64,000 nucleotides of DNA, taken from positions 1,301,793 through 1,365,792 of the forward strand of contig PBIO01000014.1 in assembly GCA_002720865.1 (NCBI GenBank), in the 5' to 3' direction. This stretch comes from Halobacteriovorax sp. (GTDB taxonomy: Bacteria; Bdellovibrionota; Bacteriovoracia; Bacteriovoracales; Bacteriovoracaceae). Both the position numbers and the translations under genes were made by a program. The notes beneath the pieces were generated by a model, which was not told where the DNA came from, did no database searches, and saw only the letters and a list, made by a program, of their open reading frames with translations. This document shows, in pieces, positions 52,708 to 62,758 of the stretch. Every line of letters starts with the position of its first letter. Within the stretch, counting starts at the first letter, position 1.

Positions 52708-53862
52708 ATGAAGCTTTTAAGTAAATACTTCGGAAAAAACAAAAATCTTTCTAAGATAAAAATTTCTCCAGAAACTTATTTTAATGTTTTTGATAATAGT
52801 CTTATTGGAATTGGCATTTGCTCAATTGATGGAACATTCATCAAGGCCAATGAAAAATTCTGTACTTTACTTGGATATTCTCAAAATGAGTTGATTGGCA
52901 TGTCCTTTGAGGATATTACTCACCCCGATGATATTGAAAGAAATGTAAGAGAGGATATTAATCTTGTTGATTCTCGTCAAAAATCCTTTCAAATTGAAAA
53001 ACGCTATATAAAAAAGAATGGAGATATTTTGTGGGTGATTCTTAATGTCTTCTTAAACACAGATCCTGATTCAGGGGAGAAGTACTTTGTAGGGCAGGTT
53101 CAAGATATTACTTCGCTAAAAGAGACCATTCAAAACCTTCAAAACGAAAAAGAAAAAAATATTCATGCGGCCAGATTATCTGACTTAGGTGAAATGGCCG
53201 GGGGAATGGCCCATGAAATTAATAACCCCTTGCAGATTATTTTAAGCTCGACGAATTTATTAGAAAAAAAACTAGAGGGTATGGAACTTCAGGATGAATC
53301 GATACCAAAGTATTTAGAAAAAACAAAAACTTCAGTTTTAAGGATGAATAAAATCATTAAGTCTATGTTGGTTTTTTCAAAGTCCAATAAAAAACTAGAC
53401 TTTAGTCCCATTCTTTTTTCTGATATTTTGAGTGAAACTCTTGTCTTTTGTGAGGAAAGATTTAAGTTTCAAAATGTTAATATCCAAAAAGACTTAGGAG
53501 CTGACGTTAAGATCAATTGCCATCATGTTGAGCTTTCTCAGGTACTCTTAAATCTGTTTAATAATTCTTTTGATTCTGTTGATAAAGAAGCTGATGAGTC
53601 CAAAAAATGGATTAGGGTAAAAACATTTAAAGAAAAAGACTATTTTTATATTCTTGTCTTTGATGGGGGTGGAGGTGTACCTAAAGAAATAAGAAGTGAA
53701 ATCTTTAAACCTTTTTACACCACGAAGAATTCAGGTAAAGGGGCCGGACTTGGTCTAAGCATTTGCACAGGGATTATTGAATCTCACGGTGGCACCATTT
53801 CCTACGATAGCTTTGAAGGGGAGAATTGCTTTAAAATTATTCTTCCCGTGGCTAAGAGCTAA
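52708..53862 (+). CDS. PAS-domain sensor histidine kinase
   Basis: 384 aa, no membrane segment. PAS domain at about residues 24-140 (SIDGTFIKANEKFCTLLGYS), then the HisKA helix GEMAGGMAHEINNPLQ with the phospho-acceptor His, and a HATPase domain (NLFNNSFDSV, VFDGGGGVP, GAGLGLSI). It lacks its own receiver and no response regulator is adjacent. Immediately follows the GT9 gene. Its 3' end overlaps the convergent deaminase-like gene by 11 nt. Confidence 0.9.
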   Translation: MKLLSKYFGKNKNLSKIKISPETYFNVFDNSLIGIGICSIDGTFIKANEKFCTLLGYSQNELIGMSFEDITHPDDIERNVREDINLVDSRQKSFQIEKRYIKKNGDILWVILNVFLNTDPDSGEKYFVGQVQDITSLKETIQNLQNEKEKNIHAARLSDLGEMAGGMAHEINNPLQIILSSTNLLEKKLEGMELQDESIPKYLEKTKTSVLRMNKIIKSMLVFSKSNKKLDFSPILFSDILSETLVFCEERFKFQNVNIQKDLGADVKINCHHVELSQVLLNLFNNSFDSVDKEADESKKWIRVKTFKEKDYFYILVFDGGGGVPKEIRSEIFKPFYTTKNSGKGAGLGLSICTGIIESHGGTISYDSFEGENCFKIILPVAKS

Positions 53863-55489
53863 CTTCTTTTCGCATCTTCCAAAGCAAATGACTAATAAAT
53901 GGTCTTCTATCTTCCCTTGTCGCCACCATAAGCAGCTTTGTTATCTTTAGGTTTTCAGGGTCAGAATAAAGTAGGATCAGAAGCTCGTTAATATAGTCTG
54001 TGCTAAGGGTAATATAATTATCTGTTCCAATCCCTAACTTTACTCCTTTTTTCTCCCACCAAGAAAAAGGATGATCTTTATAATCTGGAAACATTCCCGT
54101 TAGCTTAAGGTTAGAAGAGGGAAGGGCCACAAGAGAAACTTTCTTATGAATCATTCTATTAAGAACATCATGTTGGTAGTGCTCAATTTCTCTGGCCGTA
54201 TGAAACTTCGATTTAATAAAACTAGTTTCTTCATCTTCCGTAAGTTTTTTACCCGCAAAGATTTTCTTTTTAACTTTTTCATCATGCCAATCTAAATCTT
54301 TAAGCTCGTCGTAGAGCTGGCTTCCTTCATCAGGAGCTTTTTCTGCACGGTTTAGATCCATGGCTTTTTGGTAGAGTCTATGAAAATAGTAGTTAGGATT
54401 AACCCCAAGGCTTAAACCATGCTCAAGGGTATCGATATGCCAGATGTTCATGGCATTATCTACGGATTGAACACCTTTTCTAAGCACCTTCCAGGTTTCA
54501 CCGTGGTGGGAGCGAATCTTAAAGCCAGCGTATTGAAGTTTTCTAAGACCCGCTTTCATTTCTTCAAAATGGGCCTTTCTATAGAGCTCTTTTTCATCAC
54601 CAACCGTATCTACTTCCTTGAGATGTCCTTTTAGCTCAGGAAACTTCTCAAGCAGCGTCATGATTGAGTTGACCTGCTGGTTAAAATGCTCTTTTTTAGT
54701 TTCAAAGTTTTCAGTATCAAAGAAGTCAGCTTCTTTTCTAAAACTAGGACTTAAAATAAAGTTAAATTTTGGTACTTCCTTTTGAAATTTTTTAAAGCCT
54801 TCGTAAAGACCCATGACAACTTCCTCTTCCGAGACGTCTCCGATTCCTGGAATCTGTTCCGTGCTAATACCGGAGCTTCTTGAAAGAGTGAATTTAAGCC
54901 TGATTTTTCCAACGTTATAGTTTTTGTAAAGCTCCGAGGCCATATGATAGGCGGCATCGATATGAGCCTGTTTATCTACAAGAATTAATTTAGGAAGGAA
55001 TAAAATCTTTAGATATGTCTTAAACTGCTCTCCTTCTTTGAGTCTAATAAGGCGGTCCACATCTTGTACCGTTTCAATTGGCCAAGAGTCTTCACCATAA
55101 ACTTCTACTATTTTTTCTTTGTAAATCTCTTCATTAGGCCCTTCTATCAATTTTTTTAATCTAGGAAAAATGAACTCAGCACTAAGAGAGCCTGTTAGAT
55201 GTATATGCTCTTCGTGGTAGGGAAGTGGAAAGGCCTTGAAAAACATTTTAAAGGCCATGGAGAGGGGATGGTCTAATAGCTTTTCAATAGGCACTTCATC
55301 TATATGAAATTGAGCCAGCAAATGAATAAACTCATCAACGATTTTTAGAACCTGTGGATTTCTTCTTGAAAGGGGACTAAAGGTGAGGAGCTCCAAGGTG
55401 TTCGATAAACTGATACCATTGGTTTCAGAGATTATATGGACAAGCTCTCTTTCCATATCACTTACTAATTCTTCTTCTGATTTGGGCAT
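53852..55489 (-). CDS. Adenosine-deaminase-like metal hydrolase
   Basis: 545 aa, longer than standard adenosine deaminase (about 340). Zinc-site motifs of the family appear in order: EEHIHLTGSL (H-x-H), FKIRSHHGETW (His/Glu), TLEHGLSLG, and GIGTDNYITLS. Canonical enzymes have two Asp in GTDD; the second is Asn here. The extra length is N-terminal and central. It could deaminate a nucleoside or another amino-purine. AAGGA precedes ATG 55489, inside the stop of the J-domain gene upstream. Confidence 0.78.
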   Translation of the reverse strand: MPKSEEELVSDMERELVHIISETNGISLSNTLELLTFSPLSRRNPQVLKIVDEFIHLLAQFHIDEVPIEKLLDHPLSMAFKMFFKAFPLPYHEEHIHLTGSLSAEFIFPRLKKLIEGPNEEIYKEKIVEVYGEDSWPIETVQDVDRLIRLKEGEQFKTYLKILFLPKLILVDKQAHIDAAYHMASELYKNYNVGKIRLKFTLSRSSGISTEQIPGIGDVSEEEVVMGLYEGFKKFQKEVPKFNFILSPSFRKEADFFDTENFETKKEHFNQQVNSIMTLLEKFPELKGHLKEVDTVGDEKELYRKAHFEEMKAGLRKLQYAGFKIRSHHGETWKVLRKGVQSVDNAMNIWHIDTLEHGLSLGVNPNYYFHRLYQKAMDLNRAEKAPDEGSQLYDELKDLDWHDEKVKKKIFAGKKLTEDEETSFIKSKFHTAREIEHYQHDVLNRMIHKKVSLVALPSSNLKLTGMFPDYKDHPFSWWEKKGVKLGIGTDNYITLSTDYINELLILLYSDPENLKITKLLMVATREDRRPFISHLLWKMRKEVSS

Positions 55490-55494
55490 TTTTT

Positions 55495-56601
55495 CTAGTC
55501 CTTATTTTTTAGTATATCGTAGGCCGCTTGAATTTGAGTAAAATTATCATTGGCCACTTCTTCAAAGGATTTTGGAATTCCTTTACTGGCCAGCCGATCT
55601 GGATGTTTTAACATCGATAGTTTCTTATAAGTTTTTTTAATTTCTTCCGCGCTGGCTTCTTCCGTTAATCCAAAAATTTTTAAGGCCCCTGGGATATCAT
55701 TTTTTCCGTTTAGTGGGGGAAGCGGAGAGAGGGTATGAAATAGATGGGCTTCAGCCGTGATAGATTCAATAAGATCTTTGATAGAAACAAAGTATTTCTT
55801 GTCTTCAGTGATAAGTGCTTTGTTAACTAATTTTTCTCGGCTAGGGAGATCCCAAGCGGAAAAGGGGTTCTTTGCCTCTACTATTGTTTTATAAATCTTT
55901 TGTTCATTTTGTCCTTCAACTTTGGCAAGAAATGCTGCTACGGCTTTTAGGATAGAGGCCATTGAAATTCTCAATTTTCTACTTACGGCCTTGGCCAGCT
56001 CTTTTGAGAAATCATCCTCTCCACAAAAACCTTGAAGGAAAGTCTTGGTAATTAGTAGGTCTGTAATCTCGTTATATTGGGGTAAGTTTTTTGTTGAGCG
56101 AGAAAGAGGAACTTCTCTTTTTAAAAGGTTTTTTAAATTATTAATAAATGTTCTTTGGGTTGGAGCAGCGGAGAATTTCTTATTAAACTTGGTTCTAACT
56201 TCAGAGATGGCCTGTCCTTCTCCCCACTGAAGACTTTCAAATAGGGCCAAGGTTTTTTGCACATCTTCAAGAAGCTCTTCATTTCCGACCTTATTAAGTT
56301 CGTCTGAATAGTCTAGGTAGCGAATTTCGACTTCGGATTTTCCCGCCCGCTTATTCTTTATTCCTGCCTCTAGTGCGTCATTGTTAACAAGCGAACTATT
56401 TTTGGAGTTCTCACCCTTTCTAAGCATCGCTTCTTTATGGGCAATCATTGCCTCAAGATTCGCCCCACCTTTTTTGGGTTTGTTCTTGCTAAAGAGATCA
56501 TTAAAAAGAGAAAAAACCACAGGAGCAAAGAGTTTTGCTAAAAAGATGGCGCATAAACCAATCACAATTGCATTTATAATTTGCTCTTTAGGAAAGCTCA
56601 T
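55495..56601 (-). CDS. Membrane-anchored J-domain protein (DjlA-like layout)
   Basis: 368 aa. An N-terminal membrane helix (about residues 10-33), a helical middle domain (about 110-240), and a C-terminal J domain containing LKHPDRLA, with the HPD motif that stimulates DnaK. The order (anchor, helical TerB-type region, C-terminal J domain) resembles DjlA, though the middle is not confidently TerB. Divergent from the epimerase gene. Confidence 0.8.
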   Translation of the reverse strand: MSFPKEQIINAIVIGLCAIFLAKLFAPVVFSLFNDLFSKNKPKKGGANLEAMIAHKEAMLRKGENSKNSSLVNNDALEAGIKNKRAGKSEVEIRYLDYSDELNKVGNEELLEDVQKTLALFESLQWGEGQAISEVRTKFNKKFSAAPTQRTFINNLKNLLKREVPLSRSTKNLPQYNEITDLLITKTFLQGFCGEDDFSKELAKAVSRKLRISMASILKAVAAFLAKVEGQNEQKIYKTIVEAKNPFSAWDLPSREKLVNKALITEDKKYFVSIKDLIESITAEAHLFHTLSPLPPLNGKNDIPGALKIFGLTEEASAEEIKKTYKKLSMLKHPDRLASKGIPKSFEEVANDNFTQIQAAYDILKNKD

Positions 56602-56667
56602 TTCTTTTCACGTAGATTAGAGGTAAAATATAGATATATTCTAACAATTTATTTTCAAAGAAAGAAC

Positions 56668-57669
56668 ATGCTTAATTGGACTATAGAAAAAATTGATTTA
56701 CCTCTTCGCTATACTTGGAAAATTGCCCACGGTAGTACCAATACGAAGACTCAGTATTTTGTCACGGTAGAATGTGACGGCCTCTCTGGAAAAGGGGAAG
56801 TTGCCCTTAGTACCCGACTTCAAGAGTCGGACAGTTTGGTAGAGAATGGATTTAAAAAATTCATGGAAGCAGATCCTTCAAAATTTACAACTCTTGAAGA
56901 GTTACTAAAAGTTGTAGGCTCAATTGATCTACCTAATAGCCTAAAGTTCGGGATTGAATCGGCCTTCGTGCATTATCTAGCAAACTTAAGTGAGCAAAGC
57001 GTTCATCAGGTTCTAGGTCTTAATACTTTAAACACAGTAAACACCGGATACTCCCTTCCTATTCTAGAAACCGGGGAAATTTCAGAATTTGTAAAAAAAC
57101 ATAATTTAGATCGCTTTCACGCTCTGAAGATTAAGGTGGATCAAAACAACGCTGTGGAAAAAGTTAAAGAGTTAGCAAAAGTCTTTAGAGGAAACCTAAG
57201 AATTGATGCCAATGAAAGCTTTGAGAATGCAGACCAAGTGATAAAGTTTATCGAGGACCTTGGTCCAAATATGCCAATTGAATTCTTAGAGCAGCCAATG
57301 CCCGCAGATAAACACGAAGATTACCTCTACCTTTTTGATAAATCTGAAGTGGATATCATGGGGGATGAATCGGTAACGAGTACCGATATCACTGAGTATC
57401 ATGCAGAAAGATTTCATGCCGTAAATATCAAACTTCAAAAGGCCGGAGGTTATCTAAAGGCCATGAAGCAGATTAGAGAAGCAAGAGAGCTAGGAATAAA
57501 GACCATGCTCGGTTGTATGGTAGAAACGTCACTTGGAATTTCTTGTGCCTTAAATTTAGCTTTTGGGGTAGATTATTTTGATTTGGACTCTTTTCTCTTT
57601 TTAGAAAAAGATCCTTTTGAACTAGTGACAGAAGAAAAGGGGCGCCTTTTCTATAGTCATTTTCACTAA
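56668..57669 (+). CDS. Dipeptide epimerase (enolase superfamily)
   Basis: 333 aa from ATG 56668; the frame extends upstream to 56581 through the neighbouring gene's start region. Muconate-lactonizing-type motifs are present: ALKIKVD (catalytic Lys), RIDANESF (Asp ligand), IEFLEQPMP (Glu ligand), DIMGDESV (Asp ligand) and NIKLQKAGG (second Lys). In bacteria this subgroup usually epimerises L-Ala-D/L-Glu from murein peptides. For a predator such peptides would come from prey walls. Substrate not certain. Confidence 0.85.
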   Translation: MLNWTIEKIDLPLRYTWKIAHGSTNTKTQYFVTVECDGLSGKGEVALSTRLQESDSLVENGFKKFMEADPSKFTTLEELLKVVGSIDLPNSLKFGIESAFVHYLANLSEQSVHQVLGLNTLNTVNTGYSLPILETGEISEFVKKHNLDRFHALKIKVDQNNAVEKVKELAKVFRGNLRIDANESFENADQVIKFIEDLGPNMPIEFLEQPMPADKHEDYLYLFDKSEVDIMGDESVTSTDITEYHAERFHAVNIKLQKAGGYLKAMKQIREARELGIKTMLGCMVETSLGISCALNLAFGVDYFDLDSFLFLEKDPFELVTEEKGRLFYSHFH

Positions 57670-58898
57670 AAGAACAATCTAAACTTTAAATTATAGCGAG
57701 TATAAGAAGGGGAATTGATCCCTTTGACGATTCGCTGAACACTTGGACTTAATGAAACGGGAGCAAAGAATTTTCCCCGTTTGAATAAGTTTACTGTTGA
57801 GAACTCCATTCCCCCTAGAAAGGTATGAGTTTCTACCATCGTATTTAATGCAAGAGCGTTATTGGCGTATTCATTATCAGAGTAGTACTTACTTTGATCT
57901 TTGTGATTATAAATATAGCCACCAAAAATTGTTAGCCAATCATTTGGAAAAATACTTCCCTGGATATTTAGGTCAAACATATTTCCAAGTTTTTCTTTAA
58001 AGCTTCCTTTTGAAAGACCAATGGGAATTCCTGGTTGATCTGGAATTCGAAGGGTCTTTTCCGTGGGCATCTGATAGGTGTAGCGAACAAAAGCGTCTAG
58101 TCCAAAATATAGTTTTGGAATTACAAAGCCGCCACCAAACTCAGCGAACACATCTGTTTGTCCATCCCCAAAACCAAAGTCTTGGATAATATCAGGATCG
58201 TCTTCTCTTCCTGTGGGAAGATTTAAACCACCAACCATTAGAAGTCCGGCGTAATCCCATTCAGCGATTCGGTACATAAGGCCAACTTCAGTATCCCCCA
58301 TGCCTTTGGCCTGCCAGCTCCCCACCGGTTTGTAGCCGTACATATTGACCATGACACCTTGAAGAAGCTCGCCGGTTGCATCGGGAAGTTGACCTGTAAT
58401 TTGCCCAAGAATTCTTCCCGACTCAGACTCACCGGCGTCTCGCTCAAGAATATTGGCAACCTGTGCGTGGTTGTTCCCTGAGGTTCTTCGAATATCGAGA
58501 TTTACTTGAGCGTCGTAAATTGGAAAACCAAAATAGGCCGTAAGCCTATCGGTGATACCTACGCCTCCCCCCATCACTTGAACATCTACATTGGCATTTC
58601 CCTCAGCTTGGTATTCACCAAAACTGAATGCATTGTAGGCTTCTGGAGAGAGGGCCTTTAGTTCATTGAAATAAACTTTAGTAGCCTCATTAAGCGTTTC
58701 CAAAATCTTTGCGTTAAGATTTTCTTTGAAATAAATATCTTCTTTGACCCCCTGATTATTATAAAGGGCCCCAATATCACTTGTGAAAATATGGCGAAAT
58801 TCAAAGGCACGAACGCCCTTTGGGAGAGTTGAATAATACCCTGCCTGCACGGATGCCGAGAGTATTATAAAAATAAAGAAAATTATAGAATTACGCAC
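57666..58898 (-). CDS. Outer-membrane beta-barrel protein
   Basis: 410 aa, GTG start at 58898, signal peptide (SIIFFIFIILSASVQA). Alternating strands (VGLMYRIAEWDYAGLLMVGGLNLP, FAEFGGGFVIPKLYFGLDAFVRYTY) and a C-terminal strand ending in Phe (NLKFRLFF) point to BAM-assembled barrel. It resembles transporter/porin-like proteins that many Bdellovibrionota encode, but no defined family is claimed. Overlaps the epimerase end by 4 nt in convergent orientation. Confidence 0.75.
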   Translation of the reverse strand: MRNSIIFFIFIILSASVQAGYYSTLPKGVRAFEFRHIFTSDIGALYNNQGVKEDIYFKENLNAKILETLNEATKVYFNELKALSPEAYNAFSFGEYQAEGNANVDVQVMGGGVGITDRLTAYFGFPIYDAQVNLDIRRTSGNNHAQVANILERDAGESESGRILGQITGQLPDATGELLQGVMVNMYGYKPVGSWQAKGMGDTEVGLMYRIAEWDYAGLLMVGGLNLPTGREDDPDIIQDFGFGDGQTDVFAEFGGGFVIPKLYFGLDAFVRYTYQMPTEKTLRIPDQPGIPIGLSKGSFKEKLGNMFDLNIQGSIFPNDWLTIFGGYIYNHKDQSKYYSDNEYANNALALNTMVETHTFLGGMEFSTVNLFKRGKFFAPVSLSPSVQRIVKGINSPSYTRYNLKFRLFF

Positions 58899-59136
58899 GG
58901 CGATAATATGCCTTATGCTGGGACTTTTATAAACCCCAAGTTTCGTCTTCGGAAGAATTTACATGGGCCTTGGGCCTAGGTCAGGAAAAGAAATGTAAAA
59001 CTATTGTAACTATCTGAAATAACGCAAAAAAACTCTTTTATATGAGATTTTCAGCACTTAGATTTAGATCAATTTTCTTTAGAAATCTTTTCAAACTGCG
59101 TAGCGTTATTGAAATGCTTTTAGTATAAGGATTAAA

Positions 59137-60015
59137 ATGAAAAACCGCCTGGCTTTGCTATCTCTATTGTTCTTAATTTTGAGCTGCTCCGAAGAGAGTA
59201 TAAAGCCTGCTTTTGAACCAAAAACCTTCCAAGAACAGCAAAGATCACAGCAAGGGACAGATGCCATTCAGCTTTCACTAAATATGGAAGACCTTGAGGT
59301 TGATGAGTTTGGAGGTGAAATCGGTGATGTTCCCGTTGTGGGCTCTGTCTTTCAAAGACTAGCTGGAATGTTTGCAGATATTTCGATTGATGATGAAAAC
59401 GGAACAGAAGTTGTTATCGAGCCTACCTATTTTGAATTTCCAGAACTTGAAGAAGTTGATTTTGAATATATTAAAGGGGTTGTTCTAGATAAGGTTCATC
59501 TTCGTGTGGCCAATGATGATGTTGACGGAGCCTCCCTTTCATTTATTAAGAGAATCGAAGTTTATTTAAACGTAGATCCAGAACTTCCAGAAGAGTCAGA
59601 CGAGACAAGTGAAGATGAAGAAGAAAGCGAAGAAGTTGAAGAAGAAACAGAACTTCCTATTGAAGAGCCCGAAGAGCAAGAGCTTATCGTAGAGATTATT
59701 GAAAATGCTCTTCATGGTAGTAATGATCATAAAGACCTTGGGAATTTAACATCAAACAAAGAAGATGAAGAAGAAACGGAAGACTCTTTTAGAGATAGTA
59801 TCCTACTACTTACCTACGATAAAGATAGGGACACGCTTGGATGCCTGAGTAAATGCCTCGATATGAGAGTACAAAAAGTTAATTGGCGTAAAATTTTAAT
59901 GAAGGCGAGAAGCTTTTCAATTGAAACTAAACTTGTTGTAGACTCCGTTCCAAAGGCTAAGTTAGAGCTTGGTGGGGAAATTAAATTCAGTGTTCTTGTT
60001 AATCCTGGGTTCTAG
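59137..60015 (+). CDS. Acidic lipoprotein
   Basis: 292 aa. Signal peptide ends in LILSCSE (lipobox, Cys17). A strongly acidic stretch (EESDETSEDEEESEEVEEETE-like, near residues 150-180) is followed by basic C-terminal strands. AAGGATT precedes the ATG at ideal spacing. Function unknown; acidic runs may bind Ca2+. Confidence 0.78.
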   Translation: MKNRLALLSLLFLILSCSEESIKPAFEPKTFQEQQRSQQGTDAIQLSLNMEDLEVDEFGGEIGDVPVVGSVFQRLAGMFADISIDDENGTEVVIEPTYFEFPELEEVDFEYIKGVVLDKVHLRVANDDVDGASLSFIKRIEVYLNVDPELPEESDETSEDEEESEEVEEETELPIEEPEEQELIVEIIENALHGSNDHKDLGNLTSNKEDEEETEDSFRDSILLLTYDKDRDTLGCLSKCLDMRVQKVNWRKILMKARSFSIETKLVVDSVPKAKLELGGEIKFSVLVNPGF

Positions 60016-60133
60016 TATTTCCGTAATGATTCCAATAAATTATCTTTAAAAAAAGCGGGTTTTTTTACCCCCTTTCGCCCCCCTGTCAGACCAGTAAACT
60101 AGAATAGTTAGCTAAACAAGACAGGAGTCTCAG

Positions 60134-61546
60134 TTGAGTAAATTAATCAGTATTTTAGGTTTTCTTCTTTTAATAAATGGATGTGCTTCGATCTCTCCTA
60201 TCACTAAAAAGAATCCTCTGGTTCTTCCGGAACTATCAAAAGCGGATATGGTGATCGAGGAAAATGGAAAGAAACGTCCGAAAACAAGAATTGAAATCCT
60301 AACGACTGCCAGAAAAATACCAGCCCCTACAGTTACTTTAAAACCAGTTCCAATTAAAGAACAAATTCCCGTTCCAACTACCCCTATAACTAGAGAGTCG
60401 GAAAATTTTGAGCTTGATTACTCTAAAAAGCTCTATAAGTTTTGGATGAACTATTATCTAAAAAGAGATCGCAAACGTTTTCAAAGACATATGAACCGCG
60501 GGCATAAAGTTGAAACTATTGTTAGAGAAACATTCAAGAAACATCATCTTCCTGAAGACCTCTTTTTTGTTGGTCTTATTGAATCGGGTTATAACGAAAG
60601 AATTAGCTCTCACGCAAATGCTGTAGGCCCTTGGCAATTTATAAAAGGAACCGCCACGAGGTATGGTCTTAGAGTTGATCGATACATAGATGAAAGATTT
60701 AATATCGTTAAGGCCTCTGAAGCATCAGCTCAGTATTTTAAAGATCTATATAATATCTTTGGTTCTTGGGAGCTGGCTCTATGTGCTTATAACGCCGGCG
60801 AGTATAGAATTATTAATGCAATTAGAAGAGGAAATACGAGGGACTATAGGGAACTCGTTAGAAAAAAGCTTCTTCCAAAAGAAACAATCTATTATGTCCC
60901 AAAGGTAATGGCAGCCAGAACAATTTACGAATCTCGTAAAAATTATGGCTTTAGAAAACCGGCCAGTGCCTCAAATCCTTTTAAGAACGCTAGCACTTCA
61001 ACTTTTAAATCTTCGTTTAGTTTAAATAAGGTTGCGAAAAAAATTGGAGTTAGCTATCACCGCCTTAAAAAGATGAACCCGGATATTAAGACTGGATGGG
61101 TTCATATAAAAAGAGGAAGATCACACGAGTTACTTGTTCCAAGCTCGAAAGAAAATACGGCCGTTAAAATTGCAAAGTCTTATAGAGAAAAAGCAAGAAA
61201 ACCAGAGGCTAAAAGACTGGCCAAGCTTCGCTCAAAAATAAAGGCTAAGATCGCCGCTTATAAAGTTCAAAAAGGTGATAACCTCACTAGAATTGCTCGA
61301 ATGTTCAACACCAATATTAGGACGATAAAAAAGGCTAATAAGCTTAAAACTTCTAACGTATATATTGGTCAAAGAATTAAGATTCCAGGGCTTAGATCAA
61401 AGGTTTATACGGTTAGACGAGGGGATAACTTAGGGCAGATAGCCAGAAAGTTTAGAACCACAATTGCCAGTATTAAAGGCCTCAACGGGCTTAGAAACTC
61501 AAGAATTTATCCTAAACAAAAAATACAGATTCCAGTAAAGTCCTAA
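60134..61546 (+). CDS. Membrane-bound lytic transglycosylase, MltD-like, with LysM repeats
   Basis: 470 aa, TTG start at 60134 with AGGAG upstream. Lipobox LINGCAS; transglycosylase domain (about 130-280) with GLIESGYNE (catalytic Glu), AVGPWQFI and LALCAYNAGE; then a weak LysM (SLNKVAKKIGVSYHRLKKMN) and two clear LysM domains near residues 375-420 and 427-470 (YKVQKGDNLTRIARMF, YTVRRGDNLGQIARKF). It cleaves glycan strands of peptidoglycan to anhydro-muropeptides at the outer membrane inner face. Confidence 0.92.
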   Translation: MSKLISILGFLLLINGCASISPITKKNPLVLPELSKADMVIEENGKKRPKTRIEILTTARKIPAPTVTLKPVPIKEQIPVPTTPITRESENFELDYSKKLYKFWMNYYLKRDRKRFQRHMNRGHKVETIVRETFKKHHLPEDLFFVGLIESGYNERISSHANAVGPWQFIKGTATRYGLRVDRYIDERFNIVKASEASAQYFKDLYNIFGSWELALCAYNAGEYRIINAIRRGNTRDYRELVRKKLLPKETIYYVPKVMAARTIYESRKNYGFRKPASASNPFKNASTSTFKSSFSLNKVAKKIGVSYHRLKKMNPDIKTGWVHIKRGRSHELLVPSSKENTAVKIAKSYREKARKPEAKRLAKLRSKIKAKIAAYKVQKGDNLTRIARMFNTNIRTIKKANKLKTSNVYIGQRIKIPGLRSKVYTVRRGDNLGQIARKFRTTIASIKGLNGLRNSRIYPKQKIQIPVKS

Positions 61547-61585
61547 GCTTTCCTGATAGGCCTTAATATGTAAGTATTAAGGCTT

Positions 61586-62725
61586 ATGAGATTAGGATTT
61601 GATGCCAAGCGTATCTTTCACAATAACCGCGGACTCGGAAATTACTCAAGGACTCTTGTGGAGAGTTTATTGCGTTATTATCCGGAAAATGAATTCTTTT
61701 TATATACTCCGCCATTAAAAGATTCGGTGGGGCTTGAATATTCCAAACGTTTTAGCCGGCTTAAAATACGAACTCCCGAGAGTGTGGCCTCAAAAAAGCT
61801 ATCTAGCCTATGGCGCTCACTCTTTCTTTCAAGTGTTTTAAAAGAAGATAAATTAGATATCTATCACGGGCTCTCCCATGAGCTTCCGCCTGGAATAGAA
61901 AAGCTTGGTATTAAAACGATCGTAACTATTCATGATCTTATTTTTCTTAGATACCCGGAGCAGTTCCCTTGGGTCGATAGGCAGGTTTACTTAAGTAAGT
62001 TTAAACATGCCTGTAAAGTTGCCGATGTTATTATTGCCATATGTGAACAAACAAAATCAGATCTTATGGAATTTTTACAAATTCCAGAATCTAAAATTCG
62101 TGTGGTTTATCAAGCCTGTCATCCAAGTTTTTATGAAACTTGGAACGAGGATAAAAAGCAAAAAGTTCTAGATAAATTCTCTCTTCCTAAAAAATATATA
62201 TTAAATGTTGGTGCCATTGAAGAGCGAAAAAATGTTTTAGTTTTAGTAAAGGCCTTTAGCCGAATTGCTAAAGATTTTCCTGAGCATCATCTAGTTTTAG
62301 TAGGTAGGGGAAAAGAATATAAAGACAAAGTTTCAAAGGCCATAATCGAATACGGAATGTCGGATAGAGTTCATATTTTAGAAAATGTTCCCTATGAAGA
62401 ACTACCGGCCTTATACCAAGGCTGCCAATTATTTGCTTTTCCTTCGGTCTTTGAAGGCTTTGGTATTCCAATCGTTGAGGCCATGTTTTCTGAAGTGCCC
62501 GTTTTAACTTCCACTGGTTCTTGTTTCCCTGAGACAGGAGGAAGTGCAGCTAAGTATCTTGATCCCCATTCAATTGAAGATTGGGCCAGGGGCTTAAGCG
62601 AAGTTTTATCAGATGATGAAAAGGCCCAGACTATGGCCAGAAACGGACGGGCCCATGTAGAGAAGTTCCACTGGCAAAATACCAGTAAAGAACTTCATCA
62701 ACTATATTCCAAATTGAGAGAATAA
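61586..62725 (+). CDS. Glycosyltransferase family 4
   Basis: 379 aa. The two Rossmann-like halves are seen; the C-terminal one has NVGAIEERKNVLVLVKAF and the donor-site FPSVFEGFGIPIVEAM with the E-x7-E pair of retaining GT4 enzymes. N-terminal GLGNYSRTL is the acceptor loop. Likely transfers mannose or another hexose to a lipid-linked sugar of LPS or a polysaccharide. Ends in a convergent terminator. Confidence 0.88.
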   Translation: MRLGFDAKRIFHNNRGLGNYSRTLVESLLRYYPENEFFLYTPPLKDSVGLEYSKRFSRLKIRTPESVASKKLSSLWRSLFLSSVLKEDKLDIYHGLSHELPPGIEKLGIKTIVTIHDLIFLRYPEQFPWVDRQVYLSKFKHACKVADVIIAICEQTKSDLMEFLQIPESKIRVVYQACHPSFYETWNEDKKQKVLDKFSLPKKYILNVGAIEERKNVLVLVKAFSRIAKDFPEHHLVLVGRGKEYKDKVSKAIIEYGMSDRVHILENVPYEELPALYQGCQLFAFPSVFEGFGIPIVEAMFSEVPVLTSTGSCFPETGGSAAKYLDPHSIEDWARGLSEVLSDDEKAQTMARNGRAHVEKFHWQNTSKELHQLYSKLRE

Positions 62726-62758
62726 TCCTCGCGGATAGAATAATCCTCGCGGATTATT
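62721..62758. terminator. Bidirectional terminator hairpin with duplicated left half
   Basis: AATAATCC-TCGC-GGATTATT (62739-62758) is a perfect 8-bp stem with 4-nt loop between convergent genes. An 18-nt unit, aataatcctcgcggatag, at 62721-62738 is a tandem copy of the left half and loop. The hairpin overlaps the stop codon of exbD. Confidence 0.7.

Noticed and set aside
60040-60080. AAAAAAGCGGGTTTTTT as a terminator after the acidic lipoprotein gene
   Set aside because: Stem is only A-T pairs with a G-rich loop; weak, and may be chance in AT-rich DNA.
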